NCBI RefSeq assembly: GCF_017495225.1
Contig: NZ_JAFEIG010000020.1
Coordinates: 124,001-188,000, forward strand
DNA from: Daejeonella sp.
Lineage (GTDB): Bacteria; Bacteroidota; Bacteroidia; Sphingobacteriales; Sphingobacteriaceae
Length of the DNA stretch: 64,000 nucleotides
Reading direction: 5' to 3'
Position numbers and translations under genes: made by a program
The notes under the pieces: generated by a model
The model's input: the letters and a program-made list of their open reading frames with translations, nothing else
Databases searched by the model: none
Told to the model about the DNA's origin: nothing
Part shown: positions 1-8,755 of the stretch, in pieces
How the letters are laid out: each line of letters begins with the position of its first letter
Numbering within the stretch: position 1 is the first letter of the stretch

Positions 1-1107
1 TGAACAATATCCAATAAATAATATCGTGCAATAATAATTGGAGATGTTATAATATAAATGATCTTGAATTCGACCTCCTTCAAGCATTCCCGCCGATGAA
101 ATAATTATACATGGTTCATAATAATTAGATATGGCCTTACTAGCATTCATATCCTGTAAGTACTCGAGATTATCAAACTCAAATTCATCACCTGAGCTTT
201 TATAAAATTCTTGTGCTTCTTCACTTACTAAATGATGGTGTTTTCTAAAAATATCAGTGGCGTAGGTAGCCATGGGACTATCAACAAACACTTTAATTTT
301 AGGTAAAAGTCCTTTTTTGAAGATTTTATTCAATGAATATACCAAAGCTTGAGTTCTTCCTACACTAAATGCAGGTATGATGAGTCGGCCGGGTGACTTA
401 ACACAAGTTTCAAGAATAGTTTCAGTTAATAATTCATCAACACTTTGAGTGGCTTTATGCATTCTACCTCCATAAGTAGATTCACAAACAAGGTAATCAA
501 CTTCAGGTAATGTTTCAGGATCCCTTAAAACAGGGTAATTTTTTCTTCCGAGGTCACCACTAAAAGCAATTGTTTTCTTAATACCATGTTCTTCAATAGT
601 AAAAACAGCAGCTGCGGCACCCAATAAATGTCCCACAGGAATGAATGTAAGACTTATTTGACCGTTGATACGAAACGGTTTATTAAAAGCAATCGTTACA
701 AAACGATCAACCGTTTCCATCACGTGTTTTTGTAGATATAGTGGCTTAGGGCCAGCTGTAAATCCTCTTTTTCCCTTACGAGTTTTACGTTGTTTATTAA
801 GAAAAATATTGACGGAGTCTAATAGAAGTAATTCAGTTAAATCTGCTGTAGGAGAGGTGCATAATATTTGACCCTCAAAACCAAAGCGGACTAGAGTAGG
901 TAAATTGCCGGAATGATCAATATGTGCATGAGTTAATACTACTAAATTTATTTCAGTAGGCTGAAATGGAAATTGTTCATTTTCTTCAATCCAAGTATCT
1001 TTTTCGTAATCTAAACCACAATCAATCAGGATTTTATAGCCATCTGTCTCTAATAGATGCATACTACCTGTAACTTGCCTAGCAGCACCCCAAATGCTTA
1101 AATTCAT
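1..1107 (-). CDS. MBL-fold beta-CASP RNA-processing nuclease (C-terminus cut by window edge)
   Basis: Reading from an ATG at 1107 the frame stays open for 369 codons to the left edge, so the C-terminus is missing. The metallo-beta-lactamase motif THAHIDHSG gives zinc ligands H60, H62, D64 and H65. It is followed by a GDLGRK segment (metal-bridging Asp) and, near the cut end, SAGMLEGGR, which is typical of the beta-CASP domain of CPSF73/Ysh1-like exonucleases. The family cleaves or trims RNA in the cytoplasm with two zinc ions. No signal peptide is visible. It lies 47 bp downstream of the ABC exporter gene on the same strand and may be cotranscribed. Family assignment is firm; the RNA substrate is unknown. 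Confidence 0.9.
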   Translation of the reverse strand, partial: MNLSIWGAARQVTGSMHLLETDGYKILIDCGLDYEKDTWIEENEQFPFQPTEINLVVLTHAHIDHSGNLPTLVRFGFEGQILCTSPTADLTELLLLDSVNIFLNKQRKTRKGKRGFTAGPKPLYLQKHVMETVDRFVTIAFNKPFRINGQISLTFIPVGHLLGAAAAVFTIEEHGIKKTIAFSGDLGRKNYPVLRDPETLPEVDYLVCESTYGGRMHKATQSVDELLTETILETCVKSPGRLIIPAFSVGRTQALVYSLNKIFKKGLLPKIKVFVDSPMATYATDIFRKHHHLVSEEAQEFYKSSGDEFEFDNLEYLQDMNASKAISNYYEPCIIISSAGMLEGGRIQDHLYYNISNYYCTILFIGYCS

Positions 1108-1154
1108 AGATATTTATTTTTGTGTTTAGATATAAAACAGAGTTAATTTAGGTA

Positions 1155-3023
1155 TTACTCAGTTTTATTGTCCTGATTATCTAATTGTAGCTCAGACAAA
1201 TAGCGATACAATCCAGTTTCATTTTTCATTAATTCTGAATGATTTCCACTTTCAACAACTTTTCCTTTTTCAAGAACAATAATTTTATCTGCTTCACGAA
1301 TAGTAGATAATCTATGGGCGATAATGATGGAAGTTCTATTCTTCATTAATTCTTCAAGTGCTTCTTGAACTAAACGTTCTGATTCTGAGTCTAATGAAGA
1401 TGTTGCCTCATCAAGAATTAACAATGCTGGATCTTTTAAAAGAGCTCTAGCAATTGCAATTCTTTGTCTTTGACCTCCAGATAGCTTAACACCTCTTTCT
1501 CCAACTAAAGTATCATATCCTTGAGGAAAGCCTTCAATAAATTCATGCGCATTTGCTCTTTGGGCAGCAATTAAAATATCTTCTTCACTTGCATTCAGTC
1601 TTCCATAAGCAATATTTTCACGAATGGTGCCACCAAATAATAAAACATCTTGTGGGACAATTGCTACTTGATTCCTGATGTCTGTTAGTGAAAAATCTGT
1701 TGATGGCTTTCCGTCGAATAATAATTGTCCACTTTGGGTTTCATAAAAGCGAAGTATAAGTCCGGCAATTGTTGATTTTCCAGCACCACTAGGGCCAATA
1801 ATTGCGACTTTTTCACCCATTTTAGCTTGAAAAGAAACACCATTTAAAACAGTAATTTCTTTCCTAGAAGGATAAGCGAATACAACATTGTTAAACTCTA
1901 AATTTCCTGTTATTTTATTAATTACAACATTATTTTTATCACTCATTGAAATAGGTTCATTCTCTTCTTCCAGAATCTCTAAAACCCTTTCACTAGCTCC
2001 AAAAGCCTTTTGCATGGTTGCATAGAGTTCAGGAAAACTTCCCATTGCTGCTCCCACAAAGGTAGATAGCAAAATGAAGGTAAACATGCTAGCTATACTA
2101 ATTTCTCCAATTTGAACAAGATGAGAGCCGTACCAAACAACAGAAACTATTGTTCCAAATAAACAAAACACTATAAATGAAGCAAATACACCCCTAAATT
2201 TTGCTCCACGCATGGCAATTTTAACTACCTCTCGAATACTTTTATTGTATCTTCCTACCTCAAATGCCTCATTTACGAAGGCTTTTACATTCGAAATCCC
2301 CTGCAGAGTTTCTTCAACAATTGTATTTGATTCTGCCAATTTATCTTGTGCTTGTCGGCTAATTTTTCGGATAAAACGGCCGAAAATCACAGCTACGGCT
2401 ACCAATATTGGTAAAACAGCAAGAAGCATCAATGTTAGTTTGCCCGATACTAAAACAAGAAAAATAATTCCACCTGTAAAAATGATTACCTGCCTAATCA
2501 TTTCAGCCAAAGTTGTTGTTATGGCATCTTGAATTTGTGATAAATCGGCCGATAGCCTACTATTTAGTTCACCAACTCTTCTTTGTGAGAAAAAATTCAT
2601 TGGTAAGGTTATCAATTTATGATAGGTGTCTCTTCTAATATCTGCAAGTCCTTTTTCAGCTACTTCAACAAACCAATTTATGCGATAAAATGAGAAAATT
2701 GCCTGAATAAATAGGACTCCAAGTAATGTTAATGCTACTGTATTTATTTCAGTAGGGAAAATGTCAAGAATCTCGTTGGGTACCATTTTACCACCTTGAG
2801 CTGCCTGAGCACCCGAACCTATTAATCGTCCCATCAATAATGGGAATAAAAAGGAACTAGCACTCGACAGTATTAGACAAGCAAGTCCCAAAAAAAACTT
2901 TGTTCTATAAGGTTTTAAATAGAGAAGTAACCGCATTACTTGCTTTAAACTTTCCTTATTAATTTTTGCCTTAGGAAGTTCTTCCGCTTGAGCGTTACCA
3001 CTATTTAATCGAGCACGTGCCAT
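1155..3023 (-). CDS. ABC exporter, fused permease-ATPase (MsbA/BmrA type)
   Basis: A 622-residue half-transporter. An N-terminal membrane domain (about residues 40-340, six hydrophobic segments) is followed by an ATPase domain. Walker A GPSGAGKST is at about 410-418, the LSGGQ signature at 514-518, the Walker B ILDEA at about 536-540 and the H-loop His at about 570. It should work as a homodimer in the inner membrane, exporting a lipid, drug or peptide; the sequence does not say which. The length is normal for the family. The upstream 216 bp hold a possible -7 box overlapped by interlocking palindromes (see regulatory entry), suggesting repressor control. Confidence 0.93.
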   Translation of the reverse strand: MARARLNSGNAQAEELPKAKINKESLKQVMRLLLYLKPYRTKFFLGLACLILSSASSFLFPLLMGRLIGSGAQAAQGGKMVPNEILDIFPTEINTVALTLLGVLFIQAIFSFYRINWFVEVAEKGLADIRRDTYHKLITLPMNFFSQRRVGELNSRLSADLSQIQDAITTTLAEMIRQVIIFTGGIIFLVLVSGKLTLMLLAVLPILVAVAVIFGRFIRKISRQAQDKLAESNTIVEETLQGISNVKAFVNEAFEVGRYNKSIREVVKIAMRGAKFRGVFASFIVFCLFGTIVSVVWYGSHLVQIGEISIASMFTFILLSTFVGAAMGSFPELYATMQKAFGASERVLEILEEENEPISMSDKNNVVINKITGNLEFNNVVFAYPSRKEITVLNGVSFQAKMGEKVAIIGPSGAGKSTIAGLILRFYETQSGQLLFDGKPSTDFSLTDIRNQVAIVPQDVLLFGGTIRENIAYGRLNASEEDILIAAQRANAHEFIEGFPQGYDTLVGERGVKLSGGQRQRIAIARALLKDPALLILDEATSSLDSESERLVQEALEELMKNRTSIIIAHRLSTIREADKIIVLEKGKVVESGNHSELMKNETGLYRYLSELQLDNQDNKTE

Positions 3024-3046
3024 GTTTATTTTAAAGGATTTTTAAT

Positions 3047-3070
3047 GCCAAATTTGGCTAGCCAAAAATA
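3047..3070 (-). promoter_or_regulatory. Candidate promoter -7 box overlapped by interlocking palindromes
   Basis: On the minus strand TATTTTTG (3070-3063) matches the Bacteroidota -7 consensus TAnnTTTG. It runs straight into two overlapping perfect palindromes: a 14-bp one at 3053-3066 (TTTGGCTAGCCAAA) and a 12-bp one at 3047-3058 (GCCAAATTTGGC). Together they form three alternating GCCAAA/TTTGGC half-sites 25-43 bp upstream of the ABC exporter ATG. No convincing -33 TTG is seen at the right spacing. A dimeric repressor operator is the simplest reading. The rest of 3024-3239 is AT-rich without a gene. Confidence 0.4.
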
Positions 3071-3239
3071 GCTATATTTAGATATTCTTTGCCCTTTTGA
3101 TAAGAGCTTTTGATATTTTTTTACTTTATAAATGTAAAAGCTTGTTTTATGAAAATTTTGGTAATAGGACTTTTTGTTAAATATTTGACCATTTTGATAT
3201 TTAACTATCTGATTAATTGTAGATTATATTATTAAATAG

Positions 3240-3527
3240 TTATTTTTTGGAAGTTAAACTCCAAGCCTCAGCCTTTTTTGCAAAAAGTGGTTTTACTTTA
3301 GACCAAATGTTTTTAAAGAGATAAGAATTTCTATACAGTTCTAAATCCTCTTCACTATTCCAATGACTAATTGTGAAAAATGTATATTCATCTTGAAGGT
3401 CATTCAAGAGTTCTAAATGCACACAACCATCAAAAGCTTTTATTAAGTTTTGAGATTCATAAAATTTCTTCTTGAATTCTTCTAAATCCTCCGGCTTAAA
3501 TGTCATTTTCACAATTCTAGTAATCAT
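3240..3527 (-). CDS. Antibiotic biosynthesis monooxygenase-like (ABM) small protein
   Basis: A 95-residue protein with the ferredoxin-like ABM fold pattern: ITRIVKMTF strand, then helix EEFKKKFYESQ, then LELLNDL and TFFTISHWNSEEDLELYR, the last a hallmark of the family. Members include quinol monooxygenases and haem-degrading or detoxifying dimers; many are uncharacterised, so no reaction is assigned. Its ATG overlaps the stop of the upstream DUF62 gene (3524-3527), so the two are translationally coupled. Cytosolic. Confidence 0.75.
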   Translation of the reverse strand: MITRIVKMTFKPEDLEEFKKKFYESQNLIKAFDGCVHLELLNDLQDEYTFFTISHWNSEEDLELYRNSYLFKNIWSKVKPLFAKKAEAWSLTSKK

Positions 3528-4303
3528 GATTTGAATTCAATTCTTACAATATCTCCTAACTGAAGTCCCAGAAGCCCACTAGCATTACCTTTATTAATAG
3601 CAATTTCCAAGTGGTTACTAATGCCAAATAAGCAAAGTTTTTCACCTTCAGGCACTTCATTATAATGCCAGCTTAATTGGGAAATAGATTCATTACGCTT
3701 AAAATACAAGGTAAAATCACGATTTTGTTGCACACTCGTGAATAGTTCCTTAGTGATATTAGTAATTATATTTTGAAAAGAATCTATATAAATTACGCTT
3801 CCACGAATAATATCAGGCTCAATTACAGGTTGGATAGTCATTTTTTCTTCTATCCCAGAAACTGTAATACCAATTTCAGAAAGTTTACCACCTTTTGCGA
3901 GATGACTAACAGCTTTTGGGAAAATATCTGATAATGGAAAATGTAGATACTTTAAATCTTGCATAATATTTAATTCCACAATTTCGCTTGGATCTTCTTC
4001 AAAAAGAAGAGAAAATATGCCATTATCTGACCCAACAAAATAATGATCACGGTATTTTATTGCCAAATAACGAGTATTTTCATTAAAAACAGAATCAATT
4101 CCAATTAAGTGAACAGTCCCTTTAGGGAAATAATAAAATGCATTTTTTAAGATAAAAGCAGCTTGTGGGATATTAAAAGCAGATACCTCGTGACTAATAT
4201 CCACAATGTTGGCTGTAGCAAGTTGACTCAAGATACTTCCTTTGAGTGCAGCTTGATAAAAATCTTTATGTCCGAGATCGGTCGTTAAAGTAATTATTGC
4301 CAT
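3524..4303 (-). CDS. SAM hydroxide adenosyltransferase (DUF62 / S-adenosylmethionine hydrolase)
   Basis: 259 residues starting MAIITLTTDLGHKDFYQAALKG, the conserved opening of the DUF62 family with the substrate Asp in TDLG. Further family features are SDNGIFSLL in the middle, and VIYIDSFQNIITNI and the SNHLEIAINKGNASGLLGL segment at the C-terminus. Characterised members hydrolyse S-adenosylmethionine to adenosine and methionine using an activated water, and act as trimers. The physiological purpose is unsettled. It forms a 4-bp overlapping pair with the ABM gene and is divergent from phoH. Confidence 0.88.
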   Translation of the reverse strand: MAIITLTTDLGHKDFYQAALKGSILSQLATANIVDISHEVSAFNIPQAAFILKNAFYYFPKGTVHLIGIDSVFNENTRYLAIKYRDHYFVGSDNGIFSLLFEEDPSEIVELNIMQDLKYLHFPLSDIFPKAVSHLAKGGKLSEIGITVSGIEEKMTIQPVIEPDIIRGSVIYIDSFQNIITNITKELFTSVQQNRDFTLYFKRNESISQLSWHYNEVPEGEKLCLFGISNHLEIAINKGNASGLLGLQLGDIVRIEFKS

Positions 4304-4405
4304 TTAAAATGTGAATATTTATTGTTATTCTTGCTTTAGATAAGATTTGTAAAAATATTCAAATTAATTCTAATTAAATACCTCTCAAATAAAAATAAGC
4401 AAAAC

Positions 4406-5362
4406 TTGAACGAACTTATTATAACTGTCGAAAATGTGAACCCAGTCATTATTTGGGGGTCTAACAATGAGTATTTTGAGATTATTAAAAAGAGTTTCCC
4501 GAAGATTAAAATTGTTGCTCGAGGAAATGATGTAAAGGTCTTAGGTGATGAAATCGAAATCAATATTTTTAAGTTAAAATTTGATGAAATTTTAAAACAT
4601 ATCGATCAGTTTCAATCTCTAAATACAAATGATCTTGAGAAAATTCTGGGAATGAATATTTCAATAAGTTCAGAGACCGAAACATCGGCATCGAAGGGTG
4701 GGGGCGAACCTATTGTTTTTGGTCCCAATGGCTTAGTAATCAAAGCAAGAACCGCAAATCAGCGGAAAATGGTGGATAGCATTAGTAAAAATGATATCAT
4801 TTTTGCTATCGGTCCAGCGGGCACCGGAAAAACCTATACAGCAGTCGCATTGGCCGTAAGAGCATTAAAAAACAAGGAAATTAAACGTATTATCTTAACT
4901 CGGCCAGCGGTAGAGGCAGGTGAGAATCTTGGTTTTTTACCAGGTGATCTAAAAGAAAAGATTGATCCATATCTACGTCCTTTATATGATGCCTTAGATG
5001 ATATGATTCCTGCTGAAAAACTTAAAATTTTCTTAGAAAACAGGACAATTGAAATTGCTCCACTAGCTTTCATGCGTGGTAGAACTCTCGATAATTGTTT
5101 CGTAATTCTAGATGAAGCACAAAATGCAACTGATCTTCAGCTCAAAATGTTTTTAACAAGAATGGGCCCAACAGCAAAATTTATAGTAACAGGAGATGTA
5201 ACTCAAATAGATTTGCCAAGAAAACAACAATCAGGTTTAAATACAGCACTACGAATCTTAGGTGAAATTAAAGGCATTGATATTATTTATTTAACGGGTG
5301 ATGATGTTGTTCGACACAAATTAGTTAAGAATATTCTCAAAGCTTATGGAGATATACAATAA
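4406..5362 (+). CDS. phoH: PhoH family ATPase
   Basis: 318 residues. Walker A GPAGTGKT lies at about 136-143, Walker B FVILDEAQN at about 230, and downstream are the family segments MFLTRMGPTAKFIVTGD and LPRKQQSGL. The N-terminal region (1-100) resembles the KH-like part of the PhoH (not PhoH2) group. This cytosolic RNA-associated ATPase is linked in other bacteria to rRNA maturation and phosphate stress. The start is TTG: LNELIITVENVNP matches the expected N-terminus and no in-frame ATG precedes it. purC follows 61 bp downstream, an arrangement common in Bacteroidota. Confidence 0.92.
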   Translation: MNELIITVENVNPVIIWGSNNEYFEIIKKSFPKIKIVARGNDVKVLGDEIEINIFKLKFDEILKHIDQFQSLNTNDLEKILGMNISISSETETSASKGGGEPIVFGPNGLVIKARTANQRKMVDSISKNDIIFAIGPAGTGKTYTAVALAVRALKNKEIKRIILTRPAVEAGENLGFLPGDLKEKIDPYLRPLYDALDDMIPAEKLKIFLENRTIEIAPLAFMRGRTLDNCFVILDEAQNATDLQLKMFLTRMGPTAKFIVTGDVTQIDLPRKQQSGLNTALRILGEIKGIDIIYLTGDDVVRHKLVKNILKAYGDIQ

Positions 5363-5423
5363 TTAATTTCGGGCTTAATATAATTTTTCAGATTTTTACA
5401 GTTAAATTCAATAGGATATTTAA

Positions 5424-6371
5424 ATGAGCGCGATTAAAGAAACACATTTCAATTTACCGGGACAAACACAATTCTACAAAGGGAAAGTCCGCGATGTTTA
5501 CACCATTGGAGATAAATTCCTTGTTATGGTGGTTACCGACAGAATTTCTGCATTCGATGTAGTTTTACCTGAACCCATTCCTTTTAAAGGACAGGTATTG
5601 AATCAAATTGCTGCTAAATTTTTACAGTCCACGCTAGATATAGTCCCAAATTGGGTAATTGATGTTCCTGATCCTAATGTTACAATCGGGAAAATTTGTG
5701 AACCCTTTAAGGTGGAAATGGTTATTAGAGGTTACCTAGCTGGCCATGCTTGGCGAGAGTATCAAAGCGGTAAGCGAAGTGTTTGTGGGGTAGAATTGCC
5801 TGATGGATTGAAGGAAAATGACAAATTACCAGAGCCTATCATTACTCCAACTACAAAAGCTTCTGTTGGGCATGATGAAGATATCTCTAGAGAAGAAATT
5901 ATTAATAGAAAAATTGTAGATGAGCAAGATTATATTCTGCTTGAAAAATATACAAGAGCTTTATATCAAAGGGGTACAGAAATGGTTGCCGACCTAGGTT
6001 TAATTCTTGTGGATACAAAATATGAATTTGGAAAAGCAGATGGTAAAATTCATTTAATTGATGAAATCCATACTCCAGACTCATCACGATATTTTTATAA
6101 AGAAGGCTATGAAGATCGTCAAGCAAAAAATGAACCTCAAAGACAGCTTTCTAAAGAATTTGTACGTAAATGGTTAATAGACAATGGTTTTCAAGGTAAA
6201 GAAGATCAATTAATTCCTGAAATGACTCCAGAATTTGTTTATTCAATTTCAGAACGCTATATTGAATTATATGAGCACATTACAGGGGATGATTTTATAA
6301 AAAATGATCATTCAGATACTCTAAAAAGGGTTGAAAATAATATAATTGAGGCTTTGAACAGACTTTCTTAA
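5424..6371 (+). CDS. purC: Phosphoribosylaminoimidazole-succinocarboxamide (SAICAR) synthase
   Basis: 315 residues, the longer SAICAR synthetase form. The N-terminal YKGKVRDVY binds ATP, followed by [17 protein letters not shown], then [27 protein letters not shown] and [13 protein letters not shown], all conserved substrate- or metal-binding elements. It joins aspartate to CAIR in de novo purine synthesis in the cytosol. The ATG at 5424 is clear. The stop codon lies inside an AT-rich hairpin (6367-6389) that may end the phoH-purC transcript. Confidence 0.96.
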   Translation: MSAIKETHFNLPGQTQFYKGKVRDVYTIGDKFLVMVVTDRISAFDVVLPEPIPFKGQVLNQIAAKFLQSTLDIVPNWVIDVPDPNVTIGKICEPFKVEMVIRGYLAGHAWREYQSGKRSVCGVELPDGLKENDKLPEPIITPTTKASVGHDEDISREEIINRKIVDEQDYILLEKYTRALYQRGTEMVADLGLILVDTKYEFGKADGKIHLIDEIHTPDSSRYFYKEGYEDRQAKNEPQRQLSKEFVRKWLIDNGFQGKEDQLIPEMTPEFVYSISERYIELYEHITGDDFIKNDHSDTLKRVENNIIEALNRLS

Positions 6372-6389
6372 TTAATTTGTTTAATTAAG
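6367..6389 (+). terminator. AT-rich hairpin at the purC stop codon
   Basis: A perfect 9-bp inverted repeat, CTTAATTAA / TTAATTAAG with a 5-nt loop, begins 2 bases before the purC stop codon. It is followed by a mixed A/T stretch rather than a clean T run, so it could be a weak terminator or an mRNA 3'-end structure between purC and the STAS gene. Confidence 0.4.
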
Positions 6390-6414
6390 AATTGTTTAAT
6401 TATCTTTAAAAATC

Positions 6415-6792
6415 ATGAAATTTACTGTAGACAAGCACGAAAAATATGTTTTGATTAAACTAAATGAAAATAAGCTTAATAGCTTAATTTCACCAAAGTT
6501 GAAGTCAGAGCTTATACTTTGTAATTCTGAAGGTCAAAGAAATATTATCCTTGATCTTTCCAACGTTAAGTATTCAGATTCGTCTGGTTTAAGTAGTTTA
6601 TTGGTTGGTCATCGTTTGTGTAAAAATGCAGAAGGTTCTTTTATTCTGACAAAAATTAATGAAAATATTGCGAGATTGATTACTATATCTCAATTGGACA
6701 ATATTCTTACAATTGTAGGTAGCGTAGATGAAGCAATTGATTTAATCTTTATGGAAGAGATTGAAAAGGAATTAAAAAGAGAAATGAAATAA
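6415..6792 (+). CDS. STAS-domain protein (anti-anti-sigma factor type)
   Basis: 125 residues, a single STAS domain. The core RNIILDLSNVKYSDSSGLSSLLVGHRL contains the DSSG loop whose serine is the phosphorylation site in SpoIIAA-like proteins. Such proteins bind and sequester anti-sigma kinases in the cytosol. No anti-sigma or sigma partner is present in the window. The protein ends in a charged tail (EEIEKELKREMK). rnz starts 20 bp downstream, so the pair is probably cotranscribed. Confidence 0.85.
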   Translation: MKFTVDKHEKYVLIKLNENKLNSLISPKLKSELILCNSEGQRNIILDLSNVKYSDSSGLSSLLVGHRLCKNAEGSFILTKINENIARLITISQLDNILTIVGSVDEAIDLIFMEEIEKELKREMK

Positions 6793-6812
6793 TTTAATTC
6801 AAATCAATATAA

Positions 6813-7724
6813 ATGAAATTTGAACTCACTATTTTAGGTAGCAGTTCTTCAACCCCCATATTTAATAGAAATCCATCTGCTCAGCTTCTAAATGTTAATG
6901 AGAAGTTTATATTAATTGATTGTGGTGAGGCAACTCAAAATCAATTATTGCATTTCGGCTTAAAAGCAAATAGGATTGATCAAATTTTTATCAGCCACCT
7001 GCATGGTGATCATTACCTTGGTCTTGTTGGTCTACTTTCTTCTTTGCATTTAAATGGAAGAACGAAAGCTATGGACATTTACGGTCCGGCAGATTTATTT
7101 GAAATTATTGATCTTCAATTCAAGCTTTCTCAAACAATCCTTAAATTTCCCATAAATTTCACAGCAACAAACCCATTAGCTCCCGAATTATTATTCGAGA
7201 ATTGGGATGTAAGAGTAGAATCATTTCCTCTTGATCATCGAATCCCTTGTACAGGTTTTAAGTTTACAGAAAAACAACGCTTAAGAAAGATAATAAAATC
7301 TAAAATTGAGGAACTTTCAATTCCGATTGATATGATACCCCTAATTAAGAAAGGGCATAGTTTTACAGATAAAAAGGGTATCATACATTCTGCTGAAGAT
7401 TTAACTACTGAGCCTGATATCCCAAAATCATTTGCATATTGCTCTGATACTATTTGTAGTTGGAAATACTTAAATTATATTAAAGATGTAGATTTATTGT
7501 ATCATGAAGCTACATTTATGAATGATATGCTTGCGAGAGCTGAAGAAACTTTTCATTCAACTACCCTACAAGCTGCAGAAGTTGCAACAAAATCAAATGC
7601 TAAAAAGTTACTGATTGGTCACTTTTCAGCTCGATATCGCGATTTAGATCCACTTTTAATAGAGGCTAAAAGCGTTTTCAGTAATACTGAATTAGCTATT
7701 GAAGGAAAAACATTCGAAATTTAG
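6813..7724 (+). CDS. rnz: Ribonuclease Z
   Basis: 303 residues, metallo-beta-lactamase fold. The motif SHLHGDHYLG gives zinc ligands H62, H64, D66 and H67. The ELTILGSSSSTP opening, the C-terminal FHSTTLQAAEVA and LLIGHFSARY (last zinc His) are the tRNase Z signature set. It removes 3' trailers from tRNA precursors in the cytosol. Length matches bacterial RNase Z. Converges with the MCE gene, whose stop is 12 bp away. Confidence 0.95.
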   Translation: MKFELTILGSSSSTPIFNRNPSAQLLNVNEKFILIDCGEATQNQLLHFGLKANRIDQIFISHLHGDHYLGLVGLLSSLHLNGRTKAMDIYGPADLFEIIDLQFKLSQTILKFPINFTATNPLAPELLFENWDVRVESFPLDHRIPCTGFKFTEKQRLRKIIKSKIEELSIPIDMIPLIKKGHSFTDKKGIIHSAEDLTTEPDIPKSFAYCSDTICSWKYLNYIKDVDLLYHEATFMNDMLARAEETFHSTTLQAAEVATKSNAKKLLIGHFSARYRDLDPLLIEAKSVFSNTELAIEGKTFEI

Positions 7725-7736
7725 ACTAGTCTAAAT

Positions 7737-8681
7737 TTAATTTTTCTTTCCTCCAAAAACCGAAAAGGAAACATATCGTTTTGGATTAGCCTTTAAATCA
7801 ATCATTAGTTTATCCAAATTTTCAGCAGCATTATTCAAATTATTGTACATTTTCTCGTCATTTATCAATTGACTTAATGTACCATTTCCAGAATTTACCT
7901 TATTTAATACAGTTTGAAGTTCAACAATCGCTTTATTTGCTTCAGCAATTGTTTGAGTAAAATTAGCCTTTGCAACATCATCACTAACCTTATCTAAGTT
8001 ATTCATGATATTGTTAATCTTTGCATTATTATTCTTAAAATTTGCGGTTATCGACTCAAAATTGGACATGATTCCCGATATTTTTGAACTTTGATCATTT
8101 ACAAGTCCGTCAACTGTTTTTGTAGTTTTTTCAAGCGTTTCTAGTGTTCTAGCAATACTTGCGAAACTCCGATCGAAATTTTTCTGAAATTCAGGATTCA
8201 AGGTATTATTAACAGATGTTAGAACAGAATCCATTCTGGCGATGATTTGCTCTGCCTTTTTCTGAACAGGTTCTACTTGATCCATAAGATCTGTTTGCAC
8301 ATGTGAATTTAATGTATCGCCATCAATTGCGAAATTATTGCTGTCTCCTAACTCAAAAACAACAGCCTTACCACCAAGTAAATCAGTACTCTCTATTCGG
8401 GCAATAGTGTTTTTAGGAATTGAATATTCAGAGTCAATTTTAAACTGAACTAATATTTTACCGGAGGGTAATAATGTTAAATTAGAAACCCTGCCAATTT
8501 GATATCCATTAATTAAAACAGGCTTTGATGCCGCTAAACCATCAACACGGTCATACTGAGCATAAAATTCATTCTCATTTGAAAAAACGTCATTTCCTTT
8601 TAAAAAACTATAACCTAAAATAAGGGTAGCTATAGCTATGGAAGTTAAAGCACCAACTTTTGTTTCATTTGAAATTTTCAT
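7737..8681 (-). CDS. MCE/MlaD-family lipid-transport protein
   Basis: 315 residues from the ATG at 8681. An earlier in-frame ATG at 8744 would add 21 residues in front of what looks like the true MKISNETKVG start. One N-terminal membrane anchor (residues about 10-27) is followed by an MCE domain (about 38-115, with GLAASKPVLINGYQIGRV) and a long coiled-coil tail rich in Asn and Lys. MlaD relatives form hexameric rings carrying phospholipids across the periplasm, fed by an MlaE/MlaF ABC unit not seen here. It is 74 bp downstream of the amidase gene on the same strand. Confidence 0.88.
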   Translation of the reverse strand: MKISNETKVGALTSIAIATLILGYSFLKGNDVFSNENEFYAQYDRVDGLAASKPVLINGYQIGRVSNLTLLPSGKILVQFKIDSEYSIPKNTIARIESTDLLGGKAVVFELGDSNNFAIDGDTLNSHVQTDLMDQVEPVQKKAEQIIARMDSVLTSVNNTLNPEFQKNFDRSFASIARTLETLEKTTKTVDGLVNDQSSKISGIMSNFESITANFKNNNAKINNIMNNLDKVSDDVAKANFTQTIAEANKAIVELQTVLNKVNSGNGTLSQLINDEKMYNNLNNAAENLDKLMIDLKANPKRYVSFSVFGGKKN

Positions 8682-8755
8682 CAATATCTTCTTATTCGTA
8701 ATATAAATCTGATTAATGTTTGCTAATAAGCAATAATCGTGCAAATTTAACCAGT

